Source of the DNA: Leucobacter sp. PH1c | GTDB lineage: Bacteria > Actinomycetota > Actinomycetes > Actinomycetales > Microbacteriaceae | Reading direction: 5' to 3' | Assembly (NCBI RefSeq): GCF_000633415.1 | Contig: NZ_AYMV01000013.1 | Span: forward strand, 1-48,631 | Length of the DNA stretch: 48,631 nucleotides | Part shown: positions 6,103 to 18,088 of the stretch, in pieces | How the letters are laid out: each line of letters begins with the position of its first letter | Numbering within the stretch: position 1 is the stretch's first letter | The notes under the pieces: generated by a model | The model's input: the letters and a program-made list of their open reading frames with translations, nothing else | The model's database searches: none | Told to the model about the DNA's origin: nothing | Translations under genes and position numbers: made by a program

Positions 6103-7005
6103 CGACCCGTTGCGGAGAACCAGGTCGCCTGCCGTGAGCTCGGCCGTGATGCGGTGCGGAGACGTCGAGGAGGTGCGGAGCTCGTTGCGCAGATCGCCGA
6201 GCTCCACCGCGGAGGTCACCCGGTACTCGGCATCGGGGAGGGTGAGATCGACCGATCCCATGCTCGCCTGCACGGAGACCTCGTCGGGCGCGGTGCCGCG
6301 GAGCCGCGCGGTCGCGCCGCCCATCGATACCTCGAAGTCGGCGGTGCGCACGCCCTGCAGATCTCCGACGAACTCCCCCACGCCCACGCTGACGTCGAGC
6401 TCCCGGGCCGCGCCCGTCACCTCCGCCTTGCCCGCGCCGACCTCGACGTCGAGCTGGCCGAAGGTGCCGTCCGCGGAGACCGCGCCCGCGGCGAGCGTGA
6501 TGTCCGCGTCGAGCAGCTGCGTGCGGTACTTCTGCGGCAGGGTCAGCGTGATCGTGCTCGATCCGAGGCGCCGCTCCGGCGGGCAGAAGCCGAACCAGCA
6601 GCTCCCGCCGATCTGGTCGGGGCTCGAGACGACGAGCGAGCCGCGCTCGCGGCGCAGCTCAACGCGATCCGCCTGCGCGCCGGTCACCGTGAGCTCGGCC
6701 TCCGTGACGGGGCCGTAAGCGAGCGTGAACGATGCAGCACCCACCTCGAGGTCGAGCTCCGTGATCCCGCGCGCGGAGACGCTCTGCACGCCGCTCTCGC
6801 TCGTCCCGCCTCGGCTGCCCACGGCGCCGGAGGCCGCGGAGGCGCCCACCGCGAGGAGGGCCACCCCGCCGAGAATCGCGGTGGTGATCGCGACCGGGCC
6901 GGTTCCGCGACGGCGGGGGCTGCCCGGCCCCGCCTCGCTCACGGTGTGCCCGCTCGGGGCGGTCGGGACGGTCGGGGTGCTCGGGGGCTGGGGCTGATCG
7001 ATCAT
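6100..7005 (-). CDS. DUF4097-type membrane-anchored beta-repeat protein
   Basis: A 301-residue protein with a Pro/Thr/Ser-rich cytoplasmic N-terminus (1-34), one membrane helix (about 38-60) and an extracellular region of short repeating beta strands (ITELDLEVGAASFTL, QLDVEVGAGKAEV, ELDVSVGVGEFVG, DFEVSMGGATARL, VSVQASMGSVDLTL). That is the DUF4097 right-handed beta-helix-like pattern. A cysteine pair (GSCWFGFCPPE) may form a disulfide. Its ATG overlaps the response regulator stop (ATGA), so it is the last gene of the kinase-regulator operon. It is probably a sensing partner or envelope-stress factor. Its biochemical role is unknown. Confidence 0.85.
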   Translation of the reverse strand: MIDQPQPPSTPTVPTAPSGHTVSEAGPGSPRRRGTGPVAITTAILGGVALLAVGASAASGAVGSRGGTSESGVQSVSARGITELDLEVGAASFTLAYGPVTEAELTVTGAQADRVELRRERGSLVVSSPDQIGGSCWFGFCPPERRLGSSTITLTLPQKYRTQLLDADITLAAGAVSADGTFGQLDVEVGAGKAEVTGAARELDVSVGVGEFVGDLQGVRTADFEVSMGGATARLRGTAPDEVSVQASMGSVDLTLPDAEYRVTSAVELGDLRNELRTSSTSPHRITAELTAGDLVLRNGS

Positions 7006-7700
7006 CGGGGGGCTCCTGTCTGCGGGGTCGTGGGGGGCTGGGGCGGCACGGCTCCCGTGCTCTCGAGGTGCGCGATGGCGGCGAGGACGCGGCGATTGCC
7101 CGACTCGTCCGGCTCGAGGCCCAGCTTCTGGAAGATGGCGGTGATGTGCTTTTCGACGCTCGCCTCGGAGAGGAAGAGCAGCGCGGCGATGGCCTGATTG
7201 GAGCGGCCCTCGGCGAGCGCGGCGAGCACGGTGCGCTCGCGCTCCGTGAGCGCCGACATCCGGTCGTCCCGGCCCCGGCGCGTGAGGAGCTGGGCGACGA
7301 CCTCGGGATCGAGCACGGTCGCGCCGCCCGCGATCCGGGCGACGGCGTCGATGAACTCCCCCACGTCGGCGACGCGGTCCTTCAACAGGTAGCCGAAGGC
7401 ACCGCCCTGGGCGGCGATCAGCTCGCTCGCGTAGCGCTCCTCCACGTACTGCGAGAGCACGAGGACGGGCAGCTGCGGGTGCTCGCTGCGGAGCGCGCGG
7501 GCGAGCCGGATCCCCTCATCGGTGAAGGTGGGCGGGAGCCGCACATCGAGGATGCAGAGCTCGGGCGCGCGCTCGCGCACCGCCTCGGGGACGCCCTCCG
7601 TCGTGGGGAGGGCCGCGACCACCTCGTGGCCGGAGTGCTCCAGGAGCCGCACCAGGCCCTCGCGGAGCAGCACGGAGTCCTCGCAGATCAGGATGCGCAC
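7002..7700 (-). CDS. Two-component response regulator, NarL/FixJ family
   Basis: A 232-residue regulator. The receiver domain (1-120) has the acidic pair E7/D8, phospho-acceptor Asp52 (CILDVRL), Ser83 and Lys107 (YLLKD). A LuxR-type HTH follows at about 147-212 (LTERERTVLAALAEG, then EASVEKHITAIFQKLGL). The GTG start at 7700 is chosen because it gives a full receiver domain and has a strong Shine-Dalgarno GGAGGTGAG a few bases upstream. The gene overlaps the kinase 3-prime end by 13 bases and its stop overlaps the DUF4097 start, so the three proteins are coupled. Target promoters are unknown; autoregulation is plausible. Confidence 0.93.
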   Translation of the reverse strand: MRILICEDSVLLREGLVRLLEHSGHEVVAALPTTEGVPEAVRERAPELCILDVRLPPTFTDEGIRLARALRSEHPQLPVLVLSQYVEERYASELIAAQGGAFGYLLKDRVADVGEFIDAVARIAGGATVLDPEVVAQLLTRRGRDDRMSALTERERTVLAALAEGRSNQAIAALLFLSEASVEKHITAIFQKLGLEPDESGNRRVLAAIAHLESTGAVPPQPPTTPQTGAPR

Positions 7701-9046
7701 GGAACGCTCACCTCCAGGGATGTGGGACCGCCCTGCGGGCTGTCGAGTCGAATGGTGCCGCCCGCTGCGAGGATCCGGTTGGAGATCCCGTCGAGGCCGC
7801 CGCCGGGGAGTACCCGGGCGCCTCCGATGCCGTTGTCCTCGACGCGCGCCCACAGCGTGCCGCCCTCGCGCAGCCGCACGATCACCCGGCACTCGCTCGC
7901 TCGCGAGTGCTTCGCGGCGTTCGTGAGGGATTCGGCGATCGCGAAGTACACGGCGGTCTCGGCCTCCCTGCTGCAGCGGCCGTCGAGGCGCACGTCGAGC
8001 ACGACCGGGATGTGGGAGCGCCCGGCGAGCGCGGAGAGCGCCGCGTCGAGGCCGCGGTCGTCGAGGACCGAGGCGTGGATCCCGCGCGCGAGCTGCCGCA
8101 GTTCGGTGATCGCGGCCTTCGTGGACGTGTGCGCCTCCGCGATGAGGGCCTTCGCCTCCTCCGGGTTCGACTCGATCTGCTGCTGGGCGAGGCCCAGCGT
8201 CATCCCGACCGAGACGAGGCGGGGCTGCACGCCGTCGTGGAGGTCGCGCTCGATGCGGGTGCGCTCCACCTCAGCGGCGCGCACGGCGCCGGCGCGCTGC
8301 CGGGCCGAGGTCTGCGCGTCCCGGGTCAGCTGCTGCGTGCGCACCCCGGCCCGGAGGATCGCGACGGTGATCGTGCGGTGGAGCAGGGCCAGGCCGATGA
8401 TGGCCGCGCTGCCCAGGACAGCGACGATGAGGGCGACGAGCGGCGAGCTCAGCCCGCCGAAGAGCCCGAACAGGGTGCCGAAGGCCGGATCCGGCTCGCT
8501 CGCTCCCCCGAACAGGCCGCTCACCCCGGAGACGAGCGCCCAGATGACGCTCTGGGCGAGCACGAGCACGAAAGTGCCGATCACGGTGGCGGTGATGAAG
8601 CTGCCGATCGAGCGCCACATGCGGCCGTCGCAGAACTGCGCCCAGACTCCGCGGAGGTACCCGCCGAAGCCGGGGCCGCGCGCGGGGGCGAGCCGCAGGG
8701 GCGCAGCCTCGATCCCGTACAGGCCGGCGACCCGCTCGATCTCGAACCAGCCGACGCCGAAGAGCGCGTACACGAAGCCCACGAGCACGACGAGGCCGAT
8801 CCCGAAGACGAGCGCGGTGGCCACACCGGCGCTCCCGAGTGCGAGGAGCACGCTGACGACGACCCAGCCGCCGATCCCGAGCGCGGCGAGGTGCAGCACC
8901 GTCAAGGCGATCCGGCGGGGCGCGTGACCGCCCGCTGACGTGCCTCGCGGCGCCGCACAGCGCGGCGCGGAATCGGTCGATGCGGGGGCCGCGGGTGTCG
9001 CGGGTGTCGCGGAGTGGGTGGCCGGTGCGGCCGGAGAACTGCTCAT
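7688..9046 (-). CDS. Sensor histidine kinase, NarL-partner (HisKA_3) family
   Basis: A 452-residue membrane kinase. It has a low-complexity Ala/Pro/Thr N-terminus (1-40), then a putative sensor region with four hydrophobic segments (about 46-70, 76-98, 148-178, 195-222). A dimerisation/phosphotransfer helix has the phospho-accepting His270 in RDLHDGVQPRL. The HATPase domain has N-box LTNAAKH (374-380), DNGIGG (404-409) and GGGLDGI. This is the family that pairs with NarL-type regulators, here the overlapping downstream gene. ATG at 9046 is preferred over an upstream in-frame ATG at 9082 because a TACCGT box sits 6 bases before it. The stimulus is unknown; the DUF4097 partner suggests an envelope signal. 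Confidence 0.9.
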   Translation of the reverse strand: MSSSPAAPATHSATPATPAAPASTDSAPRCAAPRGTSAGGHAPRRIALTVLHLAALGIGGWVVVSVLLALGSAGVATALVFGIGLVVLVGFVYALFGVGWFEIERVAGLYGIEAAPLRLAPARGPGFGGYLRGVWAQFCDGRMWRSIGSFITATVIGTFVLVLAQSVIWALVSGVSGLFGGASEPDPAFGTLFGLFGGLSSPLVALIVAVLGSAAIIGLALLHRTITVAILRAGVRTQQLTRDAQTSARQRAGAVRAAEVERTRIERDLHDGVQPRLVSVGMTLGLAQQQIESNPEEAKALIAEAHTSTKAAITELRQLARGIHASVLDDRGLDAALSALAGRSHIPVVLDVRLDGRCSREAETAVYFAIAESLTNAAKHSRASECRVIVRLREGGTLWARVEDNGIGGARVLPGGGLDGISNRILAAGGTIRLDSPQGGPTSLEVSVPCAS

Positions 9047-9052
9047 GCTTCT

Positions 9053-9058
9053 ACGGTA
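9053..9058 (-). promoter_or_regulatory. -10 box for leaderless histidine kinase operon
   Basis: TACCGT on the minus strand, 6 bases before the ATG at 9046, with no Shine-Dalgarno between. Confidence 0.45.
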
Positions 9059-9140
9059 GGCGGAGGCGGGGGCCCGCAACACCGGGCCGACCGGAGGAGC
9101 GGTTTCGGGGTTTCCCTACTCCCGGGCCCGGGAACGCAAA

Positions 9141-9164
9141 AAATCCCCGCCGAAGCGAGGATTT
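9141..9164 (-). terminator. Intrinsic terminator of the tRNA operon
   Basis: On the minus strand the stem is AAATCCTCGC, loop TTCG, GCGGGGATTT (one G-T pair), followed by TTTTTG. It begins 4 bases after the CCA end of tRNA-Ala and is the clearest Rho-independent terminator in the window. Confidence 0.9.
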
Positions 9165-9167
9165 CTG

Positions 9168-9243
9168 TGGTGGATCCTGGGAGAATCGAACTCCCGACAT
9201 CCTGCTTGCAAAGCAGGCACTCTACCAACTGAGTTAAGGACCC
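9168..9243 (-). tRNA. tRNA-Ala (anticodon UGC)
   Basis: A 76-nucleotide cloverleaf with encoded CCA. The acceptor GGGTCCT pairs with AGGATCC, including the G3-U70 wobble that identifies alanine tRNAs. The anticodon stem CCTGC/GCAGG encloses TTTGCAA, anticodon TGC. The T arm is CGGGAGTTCGATTCTCC with the invariant TTCGA. It is transcribed after tRNA-Ile and before a strong terminator. The gyrA-DUF3566-tRNA-Ile-tRNA-Ala order is conserved near actinobacterial origins. Confidence 0.97.
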
Positions 9244-9272
9244 GTGGTGATGAACACTCTCGTGCACATCGG

Positions 9273-9346
9273 TGGGGCTACCAGGACTTGAACCTGGGAC
9301 CTCTTCATTATCAGTGAAGCGCTCTAACCGCCTGAGCTATAGCCCC
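9273..9346 (-). tRNA. tRNA-Ile (anticodon GAU)
   Basis: A 74-nucleotide cloverleaf. The acceptor GGGGCTA pairs with TAGCCCC and the discriminator is A. The anticodon stem CTTCA/TGAAG encloses CTGATAA, anticodon GAT. The D arm is AGCTCAGGCGGTTAGAGC. The 3-prime end is followed by CCG, so CCA is not fully encoded, in contrast to the neighbouring tRNA-Ala. It is first in the two-tRNA transcript, 29 bases before tRNA-Ala. Confidence 0.97.
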
Positions 9347-9360
9347 TTGACCAGAAACTA

Positions 9361-9389
9361 ACTTTAGCGGAAGCCGAACGAAAATTGAA
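9361..9389 (-). promoter_or_regulatory. Promoter of the tRNA-Ile/tRNA-Ala operon
   Basis: On the minus strand, -35 TTCAAT (9389-9384), a 17-base spacer and -10 TAAAGT (9366-9361). This predicts a start about 8 bases before the mature tRNA-Ile. Confidence 0.6.
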
Positions 9390-9512
9390 ATCGAATCGGC
9401 GTTCCGGGCGCGTTGCGTGTCGTCGCGGTGCGCGTGGTCGCGGTGCGCGTCGGGGCCTCCCCGTCCCGGAGCAGCCACGTCCGCCATCCAGGGTGTCTCC
9501 CCCGCACGCACA

Positions 9513-9563
9513 CGGGCACCGGTCCCCCGAGGGATCCGTGGATCCCGTCGGGGCCGGTGCCCG
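9513..9563 (-). terminator. Large hairpin after the gyrB-gyrA-DUF3566 operon
   Basis: Outer arms CGGGCACCGG (9513-9522) and CCGGTGCCCG (9554-9563) with an inner stem GGGATCC/GGATCCC (9531-9537 and 9540-9546). It lies 21 bases beyond the DUF3566 stop. There is no T run. The rest of the gap 9390-9512 holds only GC-rich direct repeats of the kind gtcgcggtgcgcg (9419-9450) and no gene. Confidence 0.6.
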
Positions 9564-9584
9564 GGCGGTGCGACCGTGGTCGCG

Positions 9585-9984
9585 TTAGTTGCTCGTGAAA
9601 CCGAGCTGGAAGCCGCCGAGGACGCGCACCAGCAGGTTGTAGACGAGGGAGGCGATCGCGCCGAGCGCGGTGCCGACGATCACGTTCAGGATTCCCACCA
9701 CGACCGAGAGGCCGAGCACCTGCGGGAAGCCGATGATCTTCATCAGGCTGTTGTCCTCGCCCACGATGTCCATGAACAGCGCGTCGACCTGGCTGAACAC
9801 GCCGGTCTGGAGCAGCACCGTGTAGATCAGGATGGTCGCCACGATGCCGACGATCGCGAAGCAGATCGACACGAGGAAGGAGAACTTCACCGCCGACCAG
9901 AAGTCGACGTAGACGAGCTTCAGCCGAACCTGCTTGGCAGGAGCCTTCTTGCGGGTCTTCTTGGCCAGCTTGTCTGCGACAGTA

Positions 9985-9992
<8 letters not shown>
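9585..9992 (-). CDS. DUF3566 membrane protein downstream of gyrA
   Basis: A 135-residue protein with a lysine-rich cytoplasmic N-terminus ([11 protein letters not shown]), then the family core [18 protein letters not shown] and membrane helices at about 36-60 and 88-122, ending in a short tail. Its ATG overlaps the gyrA stop by 8 bases, so it is co-translated with gyrase. The gyrA-DUF3566-tRNA-Ile arrangement is conserved in actinobacteria; the mycobacterial homologue is a membrane protein of uncertain role, suggested to act in envelope growth. The function is unknown. Confidence 0.9.
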
Positions 9993-14581
<4,589 letters not shown>

Positions 14582-14587
14582 TCACCC

Positions 14588-14615
14588 CGGATACTTCCGC
14601 ACACCAGTCTATCAA
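14588..14615 (-). promoter_or_regulatory. Candidate gyrB promoter
   Basis: On the minus strand, -35 TTGATA (14615-14610), a 16-base spacer and -10 TATCCG (14593-14588), about 45 bases before the gyrB ATG. The -35 is good and the -10 is weak; TACGCT nearer the gene is an alternative -10. Confidence 0.35.
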
Positions 14616-14619
14616 GAAT

Positions 14620-14656
14620 GCGCCGTCGCAGGCCGGATTGCGGGCCTGTGCGGCGC
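14620..14656 (-). terminator. Hairpin after dciA, before the gyrB promoter
   Basis: GCGCCG-T-CGCAGGCC (14620-14634) pairs with GGCCTGTGCGGCGC (14643-14656) with one bulge, one G-T pair and an 8-base loop. It lies 36 bases past the dciA stop, so it could end the dnaN-recF-dciA transcripts. There is no strong T run. Confidence 0.45.
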
Positions 14657-14691
14657 ATGTGAAGTTCGGGGTCCTCCCCCGCGGAATCTCC

Positions 14692-15183
14692 CTACCCGTA
14701 GGTGTCGCGGGGTCCTCGGCCCGGAACCGTGCGCGGGCCGTGGCGCCAGCTCGGTGCCCCCGGTGCGAGGAATCGAATGTCACGAATCTCGGCATCGGGG
14801 TACTCCCGGAGCAGCCGAGTCAGCATCTCGGCGCGAAGCCGGCGCAGCTCCGTCGCCCAGGTGGTCGAGTCGCACTGGATCTGCAGCACGCCGTGGCTGA
14901 TCCCGAGCACGGTCGTGTGCTCCGCGGTCGCTCCCCCGGCAAACTCGGCCCACTCCGCGATGATGCGCGCCTGCTCGAGTTCGACACTCCAGCCCATATC
15001 GCCCGCCATCGTCGAGAGCACGTCGCTGAGCGCACGGGGATCGCGGCCGAAGCCGAAGGCCTCGCCCCCGGGGCCGTCGGCACCCACCCGCCGCCGACGC
15101 CGCACGGGCTTCCCCCGCCAGAGCGATTTGGCGCGGAGATACGCCTCGCTCGCGAAGCCGAGCTCGCCGGCTCCCTCGCTCAC
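14692..15183 (-). CDS. dciA: DUF721/DciA-type helicase-loading protein
   Basis: A 163-residue DUF721 protein. The N-terminal part (1-60) is basic and variable. The core (about 62-135) has the pattern GDMGWSVELEQARIIAEWAEFAG, GVLQIQCDSTTWATELRRL and a closing hydrophobic strand (IRDIRFL), as in DciA domains. DciA recruits replicative helicase DnaB at the origin in bacteria that lack DnaC/DnaI, and no DnaC-like loader is seen here while dnaB is at 36.9 kb. The ATG at 15183 overlaps the recF stop (ATGA). The gene order dnaA-dnaN-recF-DUF721-gyrB is the classic actinobacterial one. The function is by family. Confidence 0.85.
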   Translation of the reverse strand: MSEGAGELGFASEAYLRAKSLWRGKPVRRRRRVGADGPGGEAFGFGRDPRALSDVLSTMAGDMGWSVELEQARIIAEWAEFAGGATAEHTTVLGISHGVLQIQCDSTTWATELRRLRAEMLTRLLREYPDAEIRDIRFLAPGAPSWRHGPRTVPGRGPRDTYG

Positions 15184-16547
15184 GGCGTTTCCTCCGTGTC
15201 GCGCGTGGCGGTGTCGCCCGCAACAGGGCCACCCGCAGTGATGTCACCCGCAGTGATGTCACCCGCCGCCGCGTCCTGCGCCGCCGCGTCGGGCACCCTG
15301 GCAACGGAGTCTGCGGCAACAGAGTCTGCGGCGGAGTCCGGAGTGGAGTCCTCGGGCGCAGCGGCCTCGCGGCTCCCCTCCCCTGCGTCAAGAATCTCGC
15401 CCGCGCGGATCTCCACCCGATGCCAGGACAGCTCGTCAGGAACGTCCCCCTCGACCGCGGCCGTCACAATAACTTGCTCATATGACTCGACGGCGCCCAT
15501 GAGGCGCTCTCGGCGACGAGAATCGAGTTCGGCGAACACGTCGTCGAGGATGATCACGGGATCGCCAGCCGGCGACTCGTCGCGGAGCAGGCCGGCGAGT
15601 GCGAGCTTTAACGACAGCGCGAAGGACCATGACTCGCCGTGGCTCGCGTAGCCCTTCACGGGAAGCCCATTGAGGGAAAGTACGAGGTCGTCCCGGTGCG
15701 GACCTACGAGCGTCACTCCCCGCTCGACCTCGCGGCGGCGCACCCGCTCCAGGGCCTCCCGCATCTCGGCGGCCAGTGTTTCACGTGAAACGCTCGCGAG
15801 TTCGGCGAGGGACGGCGCCGGTGTTTCACGTGAAACGTCGCCCGCGCGAAGTGCCTCGGCGACCGACTCGGCCAGGCCGAGCTCCGGCGCGTGGTCCTGC
15901 TCGACAAGCGTCGCGTACGCATCGCGCAGAATCGGCTGAAGGTCGCGAACCAGTTCGCGACGCGCCAACATGATCTGCGATCCGAACTCAACGAGCTGGT
16001 CGTCCCAGACCTGCAGTGCGGCGGTCGGTGGCCCGGACGAGCCTCGCGAAGATTTGAGGAGCGCGGTGCGCTGCCGCACCACCCGCTCGTAGTCCGAGAG
16101 GGCGCCCGCGGCCACCGGGTGACGCAAAACGAGTGCGTCGTCGAGAAAGCGCCGACGTAAGGATGGCTCTCCACGAACGATTGTGAGGTCCTCCGGCGCG
16201 AACAGCACCGCCGCAAACCAGCGCATCACCTCGCGGGGGCGCGCAGGATTGCGATTGACCTGGGCGCGGTTCGGGCGATCGCGATTGATCTGCAGCTCGA
16301 GGAGCACTTCGCGTTCAGCGGCGATGACGCGGAGCCGCGCGATAGCGGCATCCGCCCCGGCGCGGATGAGTGCGGCATCGCCCGTGACCCGGTGCGATCG
16401 CAGCGCAGCGAAGTAGCCGATCGCCTCGACGAGGTTCGTCTTCCCCTGGCCGTTCCGCCCGACGATCAGGTTCGGGCCGGCGGCCAGCGGAAGCTCGGCC
16501 ATGCGATAGTTGCGGAAATCTCCGAGCGAGAGGTGCGCGACCCGCAT
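15180..16547 (-). CDS. recF: DNA replication/repair protein RecF with extended tail and two embedded parS sites
   Basis: A 455-residue SMC-like ATPase that helps load RecA at single-strand gaps. It has Walker A GRNGQGKTN (30-38), an ABC signature region (GESWSFALSLKLALAG) and Walker B VIILDDVFAELD. The protein is longer than the usual 360-400 residues. After about residue 380 comes a low-complexity Ala/Asp/Thr/Ser tail with duplicated units (ADSVA, ITAGD), encoded partly by a perfect 15-base direct repeat at 15231-15260. Residues 238-242 and 253-257 both read VSRET and are encoded by exact parS palindromes. ATG 16547 follows GGGGAGGGGAG and lies 12 bases after the dnaN stop. No gnd gene lies between dnaN and recF, unlike many actinobacteria. 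Confidence 0.95.
   Translation of the reverse strand: MRVAHLSLGDFRNYRMAELPLAAGPNLIVGRNGQGKTNLVEAIGYFAALRSHRVTGDAALIRAGADAAIARLRVIAAEREVLLELQINRDRPNRAQVNRNPARPREVMRWFAAVLFAPEDLTIVRGEPSLRRRFLDDALVLRHPVAAGALSDYERVVRQRTALLKSSRGSSGPPTAALQVWDDQLVEFGSQIMLARRELVRDLQPILRDAYATLVEQDHAPELGLAESVAEALRAGDVSRETPAPSLAELASVSRETLAAEMREALERVRRREVERGVTLVGPHRDDLVLSLNGLPVKGYASHGESWSFALSLKLALAGLLRDESPAGDPVIILDDVFAELDSRRRERLMGAVESYEQVIVTAAVEGDVPDELSWHRVEIRAGEILDAGEGSREAAAPEDSTPDSAADSVAADSVARVPDAAAQDAAAGDITAGDITAGGPVAGDTATRDTEETP
15231..15260. repeat. Two perfect 15-base direct repeats in the recF tail
   Basis: ACCCGCAGTGATGTC twice in tandem, with a partial third copy after. It is in frame and encodes a repeated ITAGD, so copy changes would keep the reading frame. 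Confidence 0.8.
15778..15791. promoter_or_regulatory. parS site (ParB binding) inside recF
   Basis: GTTTCACGTGAAAC, an exact 14-base parS palindrome, read in frame within recF as VSRET (residues 253-257). The parA and parB genes are 7-8 kb away. Confidence 0.92.
15823..15836. promoter_or_regulatory. parS site (ParB binding) inside recF
   Basis: A second exact GTTTCACGTGAAAC, 45 bases from the first, in the same reading frame as VSRET (residues 238-242). Confidence 0.92.
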
Positions 16548-16559
16548 CGCTCCCCTCCC

Positions 16560-17702
16560 CTAGCGGAGCAGCAGGTTGGGCTGCAGCAGGTACTTGAAGC
16601 TCTCCTCGTCAGCGTCATCCTTGCTGCGCTGGCTCGTGATGAGCACGGGCCCGGGCTTGCCCGGGTTGTCCGTACGCGTGAATGCGATGCGCGCGTACTC
16701 GGAGTGCGTGGAGCGGAGGCCGTCCAGGAGGAACTGAGGCTTAAGCGACACGACCATCTCATCGCCGACGAGGTGCGCGTCGACGGTCTCGACCGCCTGA
16801 GCGGATTCCGTTCCCGCGGCTTCGAGGGTCACGGTGCCCTCAGCGAAGGAGAACCGCAGCGCGGCCTCCCGCTCGAGCACGAGTCCCACTCGGCCCACGG
16901 CCTCGACGAGCTCGGCCGTGTTCACCACTGCGTAGTTGTCCACGCTCTCGGGGAACAGTCGCCCAACCGGCGGGTAGTTGCCCTTGATGAGGAGCGAGGT
17001 GACCGTCTTCGAGCCGCCCGTGAACGCGATGAGCTCGCGCTCGCCATCCTTGATGATGGAAACGTTGACCTGGCCGTCGCCGGAGAAGGTCTTACCCACC
17101 TCGGTGACGATCTTCGAGGGCACTAGCGCGCTGAGCGCGTCCTGATCGCCGGCGTGCTCCCAATCGATGCCGCGAGTTGCTACGCGGTAGCGGTCGGTCG
17201 CCGTGAGCGTGAGCGAGTTCTCGTTGATCTCGAACTGCACGCCCGTGATCACGGGGGTGACATCGTCCTTCGACGCGGCGAGCGAGACCTGCGCGATCGC
17301 ATCAGCGAACACGTCAGCGGGAACCGCGCCGGACACCGCATCGACGCGGGGAATCTGGGGGTACTCCTCGACCGGCATCGCGGGGAGGCTGAAGGATGCA
17401 GAGCCGCAGCGCACCTCGACACGGCTTTCAAGGAGCGACACCTCGACGTCCGCGTGCGGCAGCCGCTGTGCGATCTCGCTCAGCAGTCGACCTGAAACGA
17501 GCGCACGACCCGCCTCAGAAACCTGCGCGAGCACGCTCGTACGGGCGGAGACCTCGTAGTCGAACGACGACACCGTGAGGCTTTCGCCCTCTGCTTCGAT
17601 GAGGGCTCCGCTGAGCAGCGGCTGCGTGGGACGCTGCGGGAGCAGCTTTACCGCGAACGATACGGCCTCGCTGAAGACATCACGGTTAACGGTGAATCGC
17701 AT
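16560..17702 (-). CDS. dnaN: DNA polymerase III beta sliding clamp
   Basis: A 380-residue clamp that dimerises around DNA and tethers polymerase III. The N-terminus MRFTVNRDVFSEAVSFAVKL and three repeated clamp folds are recognisable (for example LLSGALIEAEGESLTVSSFD in the first and PRVDAVSGAVPADVFADAI in the second). It ends in a hydrophobic YLLQPNLLLR. ATG 17702 follows the Shine-Dalgarno GGAAGGAG. An open frame continues about 26 codons upstream but lacks similarity and is discarded. It lies between oriC and recF. Confidence 0.97.
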   Translation of the reverse strand: MRFTVNRDVFSEAVSFAVKLLPQRPTQPLLSGALIEAEGESLTVSSFDYEVSARTSVLAQVSEAGRALVSGRLLSEIAQRLPHADVEVSLLESRVEVRCGSASFSLPAMPVEEYPQIPRVDAVSGAVPADVFADAIAQVSLAASKDDVTPVITGVQFEINENSLTLTATDRYRVATRGIDWEHAGDQDALSALVPSKIVTEVGKTFSGDGQVNVSIIKDGERELIAFTGGSKTVTSLLIKGNYPPVGRLFPESVDNYAVVNTAELVEAVGRVGLVLEREAALRFSFAEGTVTLEAAGTESAQAVETVDAHLVGDEMVVSLKPQFLLDGLRSTHSEYARIAFTRTDNPGKPGPVLITSQRSKDDADEESFKYLLQPNLLLR

Positions 17703-17830
17703 ATGGCTGCTCCTTCCGCCCGTGAGCGTGGCTGGTTCGATGGGCCTCACAATCTTTGCACACTCCAGCGGGAGTGGCATCCGAGAGGCGTGTCACACCT
17801 ATTCGAGCCCCGCTCGATCGCGTGATCGAG

Positions 17831-18082
17831 TTTGTGACAAAAAATAAGAGAAATTGTTAACAGTGTTAACGGCTGTGGATTGTGTGGATAACTCCGGACT
17901 TCCCTGTCGCCCGTTGCGAACTACACGAATGTCACTTGTTGGCAGCCTCGGGATAGATCACATTCGTTGCAGTGACAGGAAAGTTGTCAGACGGAGTCCC
18001 ACTCACAGGCCTGTGGAATCCCTCCACAGACACGCCCGAGTTCTCCCCAGCTATCCACAGGGCTCATCACAACTGTGGATAA
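17831..18082. other. oriC: Chromosomal origin of replication (oriC), dnaA-dnaN gap
   Basis: The 386-base gap between dnaN and dnaA holds an AT-rich stretch at about 17831-17870 with a repeated GTTAAC, a likely unwinding element. Perfect DnaA boxes TGTGGATAA lie at 17883-17891 and 18074-18082, with near matches TGTGGATTG at 17873, TTCTCCCCA at 18041 and CTATCCACA at 18051-18059. A palindrome CACAGGCCTGTG lies at 18004-18015. A spaced set of words CGAATG, TCAC, CATTCG and AGTGACA runs over 17926-17978. Flanking genes, box density and base composition agree with oriC. Confidence 0.92.
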
Positions 18083-18088
18083 CTCGCC

